A program made the translations under genes and the position numbers. Below, piece by piece: positions 31,021-39,123 of a stretch of 39,123 nucleotides of DNA (position 1 is the stretch's first letter; each line of letters starts with the position of its first letter). The notes beneath the pieces are model-generated. The model was not told where the DNA came from, searched no databases, and saw only the letters and a program-made list of their open reading frames with translations. Source of the stretch: Candidatus Acetothermia bacterium (GTDB lineage: Bacteria; Bipolaricaulota; Bipolaricaulia; Bipolaricaulales; Bipolaricaulaceae); assembly GCA_024653305.1 (NCBI GenBank), contig JANLFW010000009.1:23129-62251 (forward strand), read 5' to 3'.

Positions 31021-31443
31021 ATGCCGTATGAGATCTTGGACCACGCCGCCGATGCTGGGGTGCGCGGAATTGGGGCCACCCTGGATGAGGCGTTCGCCGA
31101 GGCCGCCCGGGGCATGTTCGCCCTGATGGCCCACCTCGAGCGGGTTCGGCCAGAGCGGACGGTGGACGTCGCGGTGGAGGCGGATACCCTGGAAGGGCTG
31201 CTCGTGGCGTGGCTCGGGGAGCTCCTCGCCCGGCGGGACATCGAGGGGTTGCTCTTCTCCCGGTTCGCGGTGGAGATCGCCCGCGAGGGGAGTGGGTGGC
31301 GCCTCCGCGGGCGGGCCCGGGGAGAAGGGGTGGACCCGGCCCGGCATCGGCTAGGGGTGGAGGTGAAGGCGGCCACGTACTACGGGGTGCGCGTGGGGCA
31401 GGACGGCGACCGGTTCATCGCCCAGTGCGTGGTCGACCTGTAA
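31021..31443 (+). CDS. Archease, activator of RtcB ligase
   Basis: 140 residues from ATG 31021. PYEILDHAADAGVRGIGATL then DEAFAEAARGMFALM is the archease opening with the conserved D-H-x-A-D motif. LLVAWLGELLARRDIEGLLF, VEVKAATYYGVRV and the acidic end FIAQCVVDL also match. Archease speeds guanylylation and turnover of RtcB. It lies between thpR and rtcB, so its partner is the next gene. Confidence 0.92.
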   Translation: MPYEILDHAADAGVRGIGATLDEAFAEAARGMFALMAHLERVRPERTVDVAVEADTLEGLLVAWLGELLARRDIEGLLFSRFAVEIAREGSGWRLRGRARGEGVDPARHRLGVEVKAATYYGVRVGQDGDRFIAQCVVDL

Positions 31444-31477
31444 TGCGGTTGACCGGTTGGGAGGTGGCCTGTGTGTC

Positions 31478-31500
31478 CCCTCTCCCCCGGTGGGAGAGGG
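31478..31500. repeat. REP-like hairpin before rtcB
   Basis: CCCTCTCCC, loop CCGGT and GGGAGAGGG form a perfect 9-bp hairpin in the archease-rtcB gap. The rtcB ribosome site GAGGGGGAG lies just after it and could pair with the same C-rich arm. The sequence looks like repeats dispersed in many bacterial genomes. Confidence 0.6.
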
Positions 31501-31513
31501 TGAGGGGGAGAAC

Positions 31514-32968
31514 ATGGAGCTAAAACGGATCACCGAATACGAGTGGGAGCTTCCCAAGATGGGGGAGATGCGGGTCCCGGGGCGGATCTACATCTCCGCG
31601 GCCCTGCTCAAACCGCTCCTCGCCGAGAGGGGCGAGGGCGGCGGGCACGAGGGGAACGCGATCGATCAGGTGAAGAACGTGGCCTCACTCCCGGGGATCG
31701 TCAAGGCCTCGATCGCCATGCCCGATGTGCACCCGGGCTACGGGTTCCCCATCGGCGGGGTGGGCGCGTTCGACCCCGACGAGGGCGTGGTGGCGATGGG
31801 AGGTGTGGGGTTCGACATCAACTGCGGGGTGCGGGTGCTGGCGACCCCGTTTTCCCGGAAGGAGGTCGAGGCGCGCAAGGAACAGGTGGCCGACGCCCTG
31901 TTTGCCCACGTGCCGGCGGGCCTCGGGTCCGAAGGGAAGCTCCGCCTCACCGTAGCCGAGATCGACGAGGTCCTCAAAAAGGGGGCCAAGTTCGCCCTCG
32001 AGCGGGGGTTCGGGATCCCCGAGGACCTCGAGTACGTCGAGGAGGGCGGGAGGATGGACGGGGCCGACCCGGCCGCCGTCTCCCCAAAGGCCAAGGAGCG
32101 CCAGTTCCGCCAGGTGGGGACGCTCGGCTCGGGCAACCACTACCTCGAGGTCCAATTCGTGGAGGAAGTGTACGATCCTGAGGCCGCTCGGGCCTACGGG
32201 ATCGAACGGGACCAAATCTTGATCGCGATCCACTGTGGCTCCCGGGCCCTAGGCCACCAGATCGGTCAGGACTACCTCCAGGAGCTGGAGCGGGCGAGCC
32301 GCAAGTACGGGATCCCGATCCGCGAGCGGGAGCTCGTCTGCGCCCCGATCAAGTCCCCGGAGGGGGAGCGGTACCTGGCCGCGGTGGCGGCCGGGATCAA
32401 CTGCGCGTTCGCCAACCGGCAGGTGATCGCTCACCTCGTGCGCGAGGCGCTGGCGCCGCTGTTCGCCATCCCCTTGGAGAAGATCCGCACCATCTACGAT
32501 GTGGGCCACAACAACGTGAAGTTCGAGCGGCACCGGGTGGATGGGGCGGAGAAGACGCTCCTCGTGCACCGCAAGGGTTCCACCCGCGCGTTCGGCCCCG
32601 GACGGCCGGAGAACCCGCCAGCGTACCGGAAGGTGGGGCACCCCATCTTCGTCGGCGGGACGATGGGCACCGCCTCCTACATCCTACACGGGACAGAGGT
32701 GGGAATGGACAAGGTGTTCGGTTCCGGAGTCCACGGGGCCGGGCGGGCCATGTCCCGGGTCAAGGCCAAGAAGCGGTGGCGCGGGGACCAGCTGGTGCGC
32801 GAGCTCGCCGGGCAGGGGATCGTCGTCCGCGCCCACTCCCTAGCCGGGGCGGCGGAGGAAGCACCGGGGGCGTACAAGGATGTGGAGCTGGTGGTGGAGG
32901 CGGCGGTGGGGGCCGGCCTCAACACCGTGGTCGCCCGGGTGCGGCCGCTCGTGTGCATCAAGGGCTGA
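31514..32968 (+). CDS. rtcB: RtcB RNA-splicing/repair ligase
   Basis: A GTP- and Mn-dependent ligase that joins 2',3'-cyclic phosphate or 3'-phosphate to 5'-OH ends. 484 residues from ATG 31514. VGFDINCGVR has the metal-binding Cys, TLGSGNHYLEVQFV and IHCGSRALGHQIG have the metal His residues, VHRKGSTRAFGPG is the loop near the guanylylated His, and VFVGGTMGTASYILHGTE with SGVHGAGRAMSR is near the C-terminus. No intein is present. It ends the thpR-archease-rtcB operon and overlaps the convergent symporter gene by 11 nt. The substrate could be intron-containing tRNA or damaged RNA. Confidence 0.95.
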   Translation: MELKRITEYEWELPKMGEMRVPGRIYISAALLKPLLAERGEGGGHEGNAIDQVKNVASLPGIVKASIAMPDVHPGYGFPIGGVGAFDPDEGVVAMGGVGFDINCGVRVLATPFSRKEVEARKEQVADALFAHVPAGLGSEGKLRLTVAEIDEVLKKGAKFALERGFGIPEDLEYVEEGGRMDGADPAAVSPKAKERQFRQVGTLGSGNHYLEVQFVEEVYDPEAARAYGIERDQILIAIHCGSRALGHQIGQDYLQELERASRKYGIPIRERELVCAPIKSPEGERYLAAVAAGINCAFANRQVIAHLVREALAPLFAIPLEKIRTIYDVGHNNVKFERHRVDGAEKTLLVHRKGSTRAFGPGRPENPPAYRKVGHPIFVGGTMGTASYILHGTEVGMDKVFGSGVHGAGRAMSRVKAKKRWRGDQLVRELAGQGIVVRAHSLAGAAEEAPGAYKDVELVVEAAVGAGLNTVVARVRPLVCIKG

Positions 32969-34637
32969 GCCCATCCTGACGAGGCCCCCGCGGACCCGGC
33001 ACGCTGCTGCCGGTCCGAAGGCCGGCGTGCGCAGTGGGCCGGCCCTGGGAGAAGAGCCGGAAGGCCAAGGCCGTGACCACACCCAGCCCGAGGAAGTACC
33101 ACACCCACCAGGGAAAGCCAAGCGGACCCGGGCTCCTGTCCCCCCACGCCCAGAAGTCGTTGCCCAAGAGGAACAGGAGGACGAAACCTAGACCCCACCC
33201 CCACCTGACACGTCCCTTTTCCCGCCCGGCGCATGGGCGGGGCGGGGTGAGAAGGCCCATGCCCACGAGCACAAGGCTCGCCACGGCCACGATGGGGACC
33301 ACGGGGAGGGTCCCAAACCCCGGCAGCAACCGGAAGCGGTAGGCCACCACCAGCCCCTCCCCCACCAGGATGGAGGCGATGGCCCCTGGGGCCGTCGCCC
33401 GCCGCCAGTAGAGGGCGGCCACCACCGTGGGGAAGAGGACGGCCAGTCCGGTGAAGGCCTCGGTGGCGATCTCCAGGAAGGTGGCGGGGGGCCGCCACGC
33501 GATCGCCAACCCCGCCAAGGCGAGCCCGACCACGAACAACTTCCCCAGCCACGGAGAGGCAGGGCGCTTCGTTAGCGGCTCCCAGAGATCCCTGGTGAGC
33601 ATGGAGGAAAGGGTGAGGAGCTGGGAGTCCAAGGTGGACATGAGGGCGGCGAGGGCCGCGGCGAGGACCAGGGCCTCCAGGACGGGTGGGGCGTAGCGGG
33701 AAAGGAGCAGGGGGAGGATCCGGTCGGAGGCGATCCCACTCGGAAGCTCAGGGAACGCGAGCCGTCCTACCACCCCGATCGCCACCGGAAGCAAGAACAG
33801 GATCCCGGTGACCAGGGGGTACAGAAGCATCGTGGTGGACAGGGCCCGCTCGTCCCGGGCGGCATAGAAGCGCTGGAAGAGCTGGGGGAACATGGGGTCG
33901 CACAGCAGCCACAGGAGCATATACCCAAACCAGATCCCCGGCGGGAAGGCCCCGCCCAGCCCGGGACGGGAGAAGAGCCCTGGCCAGGCCGAGGCCGCGG
34001 CCCGGTTGGCCGCCGACAGGCCCCCAAACGGGGCCGCCACCACCCCCAGGGCCACGAGGAGCAGGACCAGCATCATCCCCCCCTGCACCACGTCGGTCCA
34101 CGCCACCCCCCGCATCCCCCCAAGGAACGTGTAAAAGAGCACCACGGCGGTGACCAGGGCCGCCCCAGCAAAATAGGGGAGCCCTAAAAGCTCCTCCAGG
34201 GCGTACCCGGCGGCCATGGGCTGCATGGCAAGGTACGGCAGGGTGAAGACGGCCATCACGGCGAGGAAGAGCAGCCGCAAGGTCGGGCTCCGGAACCGGT
34301 CGAACACGAGCTCCGGCGGGGTAAGAAGCCCCTTCTCCCTCCCCAGCCGCCACACCGGAAAGCCGATGAAATAGAACGAGATGGCCATGAACCCTGTGCC
34401 AAAGGCCATGATGGGGTAGAACGCGTACCCGATCCGCCACCCGGCCCCGGAGAACCCGAACACGGTGAAGGCGCTGAAGTTGGTGGCGGCCATGGTGAGG
34501 AACAGGACCCAAGGGGAAAGGGTACGCGAAGCCACGAAGTAGTCCTCCAGGCTGCGCCGGGCACGCCTCCTCGCCCAAAGCCCAATCCCCGCAAGCACCG
34601 CGAGGTACCCACCTACCACGAGCGACTTCTCCCACAT
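32958..34637 (-). CDS. Sodium:solute symporter family transporter
   Basis: 559 residues from ATG 34637, preceded by GAGGAGGAGG. It has about 13 hydrophobic segments with SSS-family stretches: EDYFVASRTLSPWVLFLTMA then ATNFSAFTVFGFSGAGW, GGMRGVAWTDVVQGGMMLVL, and AALMSTLDSQLLTLSSMLTR with the Na-site Ser/Asp region. It imports an organic solute with sodium; the solute is unknown. The C-terminal 25 residues are hydrophilic and Gly/Pro-rich. A perfect hairpin lies 18 nt upstream of the start. The gene is separated from yvcK by about 155 nt, so it probably has its own control. Confidence 0.9.
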   Translation of the reverse strand: MWEKSLVVGGYLAVLAGIGLWARRRARRSLEDYFVASRTLSPWVLFLTMAATNFSAFTVFGFSGAGWRIGYAFYPIMAFGTGFMAISFYFIGFPVWRLGREKGLLTPPELVFDRFRSPTLRLLFLAVMAVFTLPYLAMQPMAAGYALEELLGLPYFAGAALVTAVVLFYTFLGGMRGVAWTDVVQGGMMLVLLLVALGVVAAPFGGLSAANRAAASAWPGLFSRPGLGGAFPPGIWFGYMLLWLLCDPMFPQLFQRFYAARDERALSTTMLLYPLVTGILFLLPVAIGVVGRLAFPELPSGIASDRILPLLLSRYAPPVLEALVLAAALAALMSTLDSQLLTLSSMLTRDLWEPLTKRPASPWLGKLFVVGLALAGLAIAWRPPATFLEIATEAFTGLAVLFPTVVAALYWRRATAPGAIASILVGEGLVVAYRFRLLPGFGTLPVVPIVAVASLVLVGMGLLTPPRPCAGREKGRVRWGWGLGFVLLFLLGNDFWAWGDRSPGPLGFPWWVWYFLGLGVVTALAFRLFSQGRPTAHAGLRTGSSVPGPRGPRQDGLSP

Positions 34638-34654
34638 GCCCTCCTCCTCAAGGG

Positions 34655-34687
34655 AAGCGGCCACCCGCTGAGGCTGGGTGGCCGCTT
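34655..34687 (-). promoter_or_regulatory. Perfect 12-bp hairpin in the symporter leader
   Basis: AAGCGGCCACCC, a 9-nt loop and GGGTGGCCGCTT form a GC-rich stem ending 18 nt before the symporter start codon. No U-run follows on either strand, so it is not a standard terminator. It could be a protein-binding site, an mRNA stabiliser or a block to translation. Confidence 0.5.
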
Positions 34688-34767
34688 GGCCTAGCATGCC
34701 TCGCCCGGCTGGGGGTCCGGCCTGCCGCCTTCCCCATCGGGGCAAACCGGCCCAAAAAGTTGGGGCT

Positions 34768-34779
34768 AGATCATGATCT
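34768..34779. promoter_or_regulatory. 12-bp palindrome downstream of yvcK
   Basis: AGATCATGATCT is a perfect palindrome in the yvcK-symporter gap, about 130 nt before the symporter start, and may be an operator. The following AACTTTTTGG on the minus strand could be part of a weak terminator for yvcK. Both are guesses. Confidence 0.25.
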
Positions 34780-34792
34780 TAACCTCCCCGGC

Positions 34793-36106
34793 CTAGGGGC
34801 TGAACCAACGGGTCCAGGAGTGCCTGAGGGCCCGGCTCTCCCGGGCAAGAAGCCTCGCGAGCTTCTGGGGATCATGCTTCACCGTGGCCTTGCCCTCCAG
34901 CTCCACCACCTGGAGGAGCGGGGCCCGGACCACCCGGAGGCCAAAGGTCTTCGCCCCTTTGAGGTCGTCCCGTACCGGCTCGCTCCCCTCCGCTCTGTAC
35001 CGGGCCAGGATCTCCGGAGGCGGGGGGGCGCTGTTCACCACCACCGCGTGGAACCGACGCAGGTCCACGTGCTTGGCCAAGGCCGCGAGGTGATCGGAGG
35101 CCGTGTACCCGTCCGTCTCCCCGGGCTCGGTCATCAGGTTCATGATCACCATCTTCTCCGCCCGGGCCCGGGTGATGGCGCCGGCGATCCCGTCCACGAG
35201 GAGGTTGGGGATGATGCTCGTATAGAGGCTCCCCGGCCCGAGCAGGATCAGGTCGGCCTCGGCAATCGCGGACAGGGCCCGCTCGTACGCCTTGGCCGGG
35301 TGGGACAGCCACACCCGACGGATGGCCGCGGGGTCGGCGACGATCTCCGCCTCCCCGACCACCTCCCGGCCGTCGGCGAGCTCGGCCACGAGGTCCGTCC
35401 GGTCCAGGGTGGACGGGACCACCTGCCCGCGCACGGACAGGAAACGGCTCGCCTCCTCCACCGCCCGGTCGAACCCGCCCACCGCCTGCTCCATCCCGGC
35501 GAGGAGGATGTTCCCCAGCGAGTGCCCGGCCAACCCTTCGCCGGATTGGAACCGGTGCTGCATGAACTTGGCCATCCTTTCTTCGTCCTCGGCCAGGGCG
35601 AGGAGGCAGTTGCGCACGTCCCCAGGGGGGAGGACATCGAGCTCCATCCGGAGGCGGCCGGAGCTGCCGCCGGTGTCCATCATCGTGACCACCGCGGTGA
35701 GGTTGGCGGTGTACGCCTTGACGCCGCGGAGCAGGGTCGAGAGCCCGGTCCCCCCGCCCACCGCCACCACGTGCGGGGCGGCGCGGAGGATCCGGCCCTG
35801 GTAGAGGGCCTCGGCCAACGATCCCCCGCGATGTGGGGAAACGGCGTGCAGGACCGCCCGTACGGCCAGCGCCGTCCCCAGCACCGCTCCGGCCAGCCCG
35901 AGGGCGACCACCGCCGCCCCGAACACCGGCCGCCACAGGAACGGGAAGTGCCGCAGAAGCAAGGTATACAGGCCACGCATCCCGTCCTCTCCCACCAGGC
36001 ACAGGGCGCCGAACGCGACGAGCGCGATCGACCCCAGGGCCAGGAAGAACCAGCGCTTCACCCCCATCCCGGGGAGGAACAGCTTCAAAAACGACGGGAC
36101 CTTCAC
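34793..36106 (-). CDS. yvcK: YvcK/CofD-like protein with an N-terminal membrane domain
   Basis: 437 residues from GTG 36106, overlapping the dnaE stop as GTGA. YvcK binds UDP-GlcNAc and affects growth on gluconeogenic carbon and cell-wall synthesis in other bacteria. VVAVGGGTGLSTLLRGVKAY, VVTMMDTGGSSGRLR, PPGDVRNCLLALAEDE, LLGPGSLYTSIIPNLLVDGI and MNLMTEPGETDGYTASDHLA are the family motifs. It is longer than the usual 310-330 residues. The extra N-terminus has two membrane segments (RWFFLALGSIALVAFGALCL and FGAAVVALGLAGAVLGTALA), so the enzyme is membrane-anchored. Translational coupling to dnaE is unusual. Confidence 0.9.
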   Translation of the reverse strand: MKVPSFLKLFLPGMGVKRWFFLALGSIALVAFGALCLVGEDGMRGLYTLLLRHFPFLWRPVFGAAVVALGLAGAVLGTALAVRAVLHAVSPHRGGSLAEALYQGRILRAAPHVVAVGGGTGLSTLLRGVKAYTANLTAVVTMMDTGGSSGRLRMELDVLPPGDVRNCLLALAEDEERMAKFMQHRFQSGEGLAGHSLGNILLAGMEQAVGGFDRAVEEASRFLSVRGQVVPSTLDRTDLVAELADGREVVGEAEIVADPAAIRRVWLSHPAKAYERALSAIAEADLILLGPGSLYTSIIPNLLVDGIAGAITRARAEKMVIMNLMTEPGETDGYTASDHLAALAKHVDLRRFHAVVVNSAPPPPEILARYRAEGSEPVRDDLKGAKTFGLRVVRAPLLQVVELEGKATVKHDPQKLARLLARESRALRHSWTRWFSP

Positions 36107-39100
36107 GACCACTCCACGCGAACGCCCGGGCCGAGCTTGATCAGGTCCCGCACGAGCTCCGGACACGGCTGTACCGCATACCGCCGGCCGGCGATCACGG
36201 TCAGGCTCTGATCCCCGTCCTGGAGCTCAAGCCAGGTCGGCACCGGGCCGGGGTGGTCGGAGAGCACCGCCGCCAACCTGGATACCGCGGATGGAGTCGC
36301 CAGATCCACCGGGAGCCGGATCAGGCAGTGGGCAGGCCCGTTCTTCTCCGACCCGGCCAGGGGCTCGATCTCCAGGGCGAGAAGCCGCCGCGCCCCGTTA
36401 CGCTCCGACCACCGCACCTGCAGGAGGGCCAGGGCGTCTGCCTTGAGCCACTCCGCCGCCTCGTACTGCTTGGGGCGGATCACCACCTCCACCTCGCCGG
36501 TCTTGTCCTCGACGGTTAGAAACGCCATCCGCCCTTCTTGGGTCCCCACGGGTTTGATCGCCTTGACCCGCCCGGCCACGGTGAACGTGGTGGTGCGGGC
36601 CGGGGCCTCGGCGATGGGCACCGCCCCCCGCGCGGCGAGCCGCTCCGCGTGCCCGTCCAGGGGATGCCCGGAGAGATAAAGCCCGAGGAGCTCCTTCTCG
36701 AACCGGAGCAGGGTCTCCCGCGGGAACTCCGCTGTGTCCACCGGAAGCTTGGGCACGAGCTCCTCGGTGTCGAAGAACGACTGCTGGCCGGTGACCCGCT
36801 CGCGGCGGGAGAGTTGGCTCAACCGCAGCCCCTCGTCCACCAAGGCCATCAGAGCCTTGCGGGGAGATCCAAACCGGTCCATCGCCCCGGCCTTGATCAG
36901 GCACTCCACCGTCTCCCGGTTCACCCGCTCCGGGTCGATCCGCTGGCAGAAATCGAAGAAGCTTTTGAACCCCGAGCCGCGCACGGCGAGGATCGACTCC
37001 ACCGCCCCTTCCCCGACGTGCTTGATCGCCCCAAGGCCGAACCGGATCTTGCCCTCCCCGACCGGGGTGAACCCCACCGCCGACTCGTTCACATCGGGCG
37101 GCAGGACCTCGATCCCCATCCCCCGGCACTCCTCGATGTAGGCCGCGATCTTGTCCGTGTTCTCCTGCACCGAGCTCAAGAGGGCGGCCATGAAGTCCGT
37201 GGGGTAATGGGCCTTGAAATAGGCGGTCCAATAGGTGATGAACGCGTACGCCGCGGCGTGGGCCTTGGCGAACCCGTAGCGCGCGAACTTCTCGATGTCG
37301 GCGAAGATCGCCCGCGCCTCGTCTTCGGAAAGGCCGCTTTTGACGCATCCGGCCACGAAGCGGGCCTCCATCTCCGCCATCACCTCGGGCTTCTTCTTGC
37401 CCATCGCCTTGCGCAGGAGGTCGGCCTCGGCCAGGGTGAACCCGGCGAGCTTCTGGGCCATGAGCATGACCTGGTCTTGGTAGATGGGAAGGCCGTACGT
37501 CTCCTCGAGGATCTCCCGCACTGCGTCGTGGGGGTAGGTCACCGATTGCCGCCCGTGCTTGCGCTCGATGTAGTCGTCGGCCATCCCCGACTCCAAGGGG
37601 CCGGGACGGTACAACGCCAGGATGGCGATGAGGTCCCGGAACTCCGATGGGGCAAGCCTCCGGATCAGGGCCCGCATCCCCGCCGATTCCAGCTGAAACA
37701 CCCCGGTGGTGTGGCCGGAGCGGATGAGCTCATACGTGGCCGGATCATCGAGCGGGATCCGCGACAGGTCCACCTCCACCCCCACGCGCTCCCACACCAA
37801 GCGGCCCACATCGTCGAGCAGGGTCAGGTTCCTGAGGCCGAGGAAGTCCATCTTGAGGAGCCCGAGCGCCTCCAGGTCGTGCATGTCGAACTGGGTCACG
37901 AACTGGCCGTCAGTGAGACGCAGCAAGGGCACATACCGCTCCAACGGCTCGGGGGCGATCACCACCCCCGCGGCGTGGGTGGACGCGTTGCGCAGGAGCC
38001 CCTCCAGCCGCTGGGCGATGGCGAACAGCTTCCTCACCTCCTCGTCGTCCTCGATCATCGCCCGCAGGGCCGAGATCTGCTCCAGGGCCTGGGGGAGGGG
38101 CATCCCGAATGGGACGAGCTTCGCGATCCGATCCGCCTTCTCGTAGGGGAGCCCGAGCACCCTCGCCACGTCCCGCACCACCGACCGGGACGCCATCCGG
38201 TCGAAGGTGGCGATCTGGGCCAGGTGATCGCGGCCGTAGCGGTCGGCGGCGTAGCGGATCACCTCGTCACGTCCCCGCACGCAGAAGTCGATGTCGATGT
38301 CGGGGAGGCTGATCCGGTCCGGATTCAGGAACCGCTCGAACAGGAGGCCAAACCGGAGGGGATCGACGTCGGTGATGCCGAGGGCATAGGCGACCAGCGA
38401 CCCCGCTGCCGATCCCCGCCCCGGCCCCACCGGGATCTTTCGCCGCCGCGCGTAACCCACGAAGTCGGCCACGATGAGGAAGTACGGGGCAAGGTCCATC
38501 CTTCCGATGACGGAGAGCTCGTACTCCAGGCGCTCACGGACCTTGTCGGGAAGGGGGTCTCCGAACCGGGCCACGGCCCCGGCCCAGGCACGGCTCTCCA
38601 GCTCCGCCTGCGGAGAACCCGCGGCGTCCGGAAACCTGGGGAGCAAGTGTTGACCGAACTGCAACTTGAGCTCACACGCCTCGGCGATGGCCAGGGTCAC
38701 GTCCACCGCCTGGGGGACCTCGCGAAACCGGGTCCGCACCTCCTCCTCGGTGAGGAAGTGGAAGCCGTCGCCGTCGAAGCTGCGGGCGTCCGGGGTCCCC
38801 AGGCGCTTGCCCCCCTGGATGTTGATCAGCACCTGGTGAGGCTCGCGGTCGTCCGGGGAGAGGTAGTGGACGTCGGCCGTGGCCACCACCGGCAGGCCGA
38901 GCCGGCGGGCCAAGGTGAGCTCCTGGGCGATGAGCGTCCGGCTGCGGTCAAGGCCATGGTCCTGAAGCTCCAAGTAGAATCGGCCGGGGAAGATCTCGCT
39001 CAAGCGCCCGGCGGCGTGGGCCGCCTCGTCCACGCGGCCCTGAAGGAGGAGCTTTTGCACCTCGCCCGACTCGCAGGCGGACAGGGCGACCAGCCCGTCC

Positions 39101-39123
39101 GCGTGCTCCGCCAGGAGCGGGAG
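36103..39123 (-). CDS. dnaE: DNA polymerase III alpha subunit, N-terminus beyond the window
   Basis: The main replicative polymerase; about 1006 residues are visible, the frame being open to the window edge. The visible start lies in the PHP domain (LVALSACESGEV, VVATADVHYLSPDD). The palm follows with GPGRGSAAGSLVAYALGITD and PDIDIDFC, which carries catalytic Asp residues. Then come the fingers (YGLPIYQDQVMLMAQKLAGF, FAKAHAAAYAFITYWTAYFK), a helix-hairpin-helix region and the OB fold (TFTVAGRVKAIKPVGTQEGR then AFLTVEDKTGEVEVVI). It is of the DnaE1 length and type, not PolC. Stop TGA 36103 overlaps the yvcK start. Confidence 0.96.
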   Translation of the reverse strand, partial: LPLLAEHADGLVALSACESGEVQKLLLQGRVDEAAHAAGRLSEIFPGRFYLELQDHGLDRSRTLIAQELTLARRLGLPVVATADVHYLSPDDREPHQVLINIQGGKRLGTPDARSFDGDGFHFLTEEEVRTRFREVPQAVDVTLAIAEACELKLQFGQHLLPRFPDAAGSPQAELESRAWAGAVARFGDPLPDKVRERLEYELSVIGRMDLAPYFLIVADFVGYARRRKIPVGPGRGSAAGSLVAYALGITDVDPLRFGLLFERFLNPDRISLPDIDIDFCVRGRDEVIRYAADRYGRDHLAQIATFDRMASRSVVRDVARVLGLPYEKADRIAKLVPFGMPLPQALEQISALRAMIEDDEEVRKLFAIAQRLEGLLRNASTHAAGVVIAPEPLERYVPLLRLTDGQFVTQFDMHDLEALGLLKMDFLGLRNLTLLDDVGRLVWERVGVEVDLSRIPLDDPATYELIRSGHTTGVFQLESAGMRALIRRLAPSEFRDLIAILALYRPGPLESGMADDYIERKHGRQSVTYPHDAVREILEETYGLPIYQDQVMLMAQKLAGFTLAEADLLRKAMGKKKPEVMAEMEARFVAGCVKSGLSEDEARAIFADIEKFARYGFAKAHAAAYAFITYWTAYFKAHYPTDFMAALLSSVQENTDKIAAYIEECRGMGIEVLPPDVNESAVGFTPVGEGKIRFGLGAIKHVGEGAVESILAVRGSGFKSFFDFCQRIDPERVNRETVECLIKAGAMDRFGSPRKALMALVDEGLRLSQLSRRERVTGQQSFFDTEELVPKLPVDTAEFPRETLLRFEKELLGLYLSGHPLDGHAERLAARGAVPIAEAPARTTTFTVAGRVKAIKPVGTQEGRMAFLTVEDKTGEVEVVIRPKQYEAAEWLKADALALLQVRWSERNGARRLLALEIEPLAGSEKNGPAHCLIRLPVDLATPSAVSRLAAVLSDHPGPVPTWLELQDGDQSLTVIAGRRYAVQPCPELVRDLIKLGPGVRVEWS

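Noticed and set aside
34655-34687. Rho-independent terminator
   Set aside because: No T-run follows the stem on either strand.

Overview
The window is GC-rich bacterial DNA with tightly packed, mostly minus-strand operons. The cell appears diderm: there is a nucleotide-sugar pathway for a surface polysaccharide, a secreted barrel-like protein, a YidD and a SurA-N chaperone. It also carries a CDC48-type double AAA+ ATPase and a ThpR/archease/RtcB RNA-repair operon. That mix would fit an early-branching thermophile-related lineage such as Candidatus Bipolaricaulota (Acetothermia/OP1). This is only an impression; no rRNA or universal phylogenetic marker is present to confirm it.

Region 1 (1-12.5 kb) is an accessory/surface-sugar island. 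A complete set for UDP-2,3-diacetamido-mannuronate (WbpA, WbpB, WbpD, WbpE, WbpI types) lies on the minus strand, followed by galE and a sugar-phosphate nucleotidyltransferase. Between these genes are toxin-antitoxin-like genes in all states of decay: PIN/DUF2281, a broken PIN with a start-lost partner, a broken MNT nucleotidyltransferase, HEPN, an intact HicBA and a ruined HicBA. There are also a transposase tail, a galE 3'-end fragment and a short dehydrogenase-like remnant. Two genes of the four-helix-bundle (S23/bAvd-like) family are each bracketed by short degenerate tandem repeats in inverted orientation: a 7-mer (GTSCGTR) around one and a 9-mer (GTTCGTTGG) around the other. The same 7-mer also sits in frame inside the epimerase and aminotransferase genes. 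This four-helix-bundle/repeat association is the most unusual feature of the window.

Region 2 (12.5-20.5 kb) holds a TRAP TatT-like gene and an unknown gene, both frameshifted. It continues with a PadR-controlled FecBCD/BtuFCD-type ABC importer with a clear promoter and operator, DNA polymerase IV, a secreted barrel-like protein and YidD.

Region 3 (20.4-27.1 kb) is one minus-strand run: glgC, galT, class II aldolase, 6-phosphofructokinase, a CtpA-type protease and an M20 amidohydrolase. Together with galE it routes galactose and glucose 1-phosphate into glycogen and glycolysis. The phosphofructokinase has an unusual phosphoryl-donor signature.

Region 4 (27.4-39.1 kb) has a SurA-N protein and the CDC48-like ATPase, divergent from thpR-archease-rtcB. 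After these come a sodium:solute symporter preceded by a perfect 12-bp hairpin, a membrane-anchored YvcK, and dnaE running off the window edge. Several genes (thpR, dinB, the nucleotidyltransferase) have a -10-like box 6-8 nt before the start codon and no Shine-Dalgarno sequence, which suggests leaderless transcripts.
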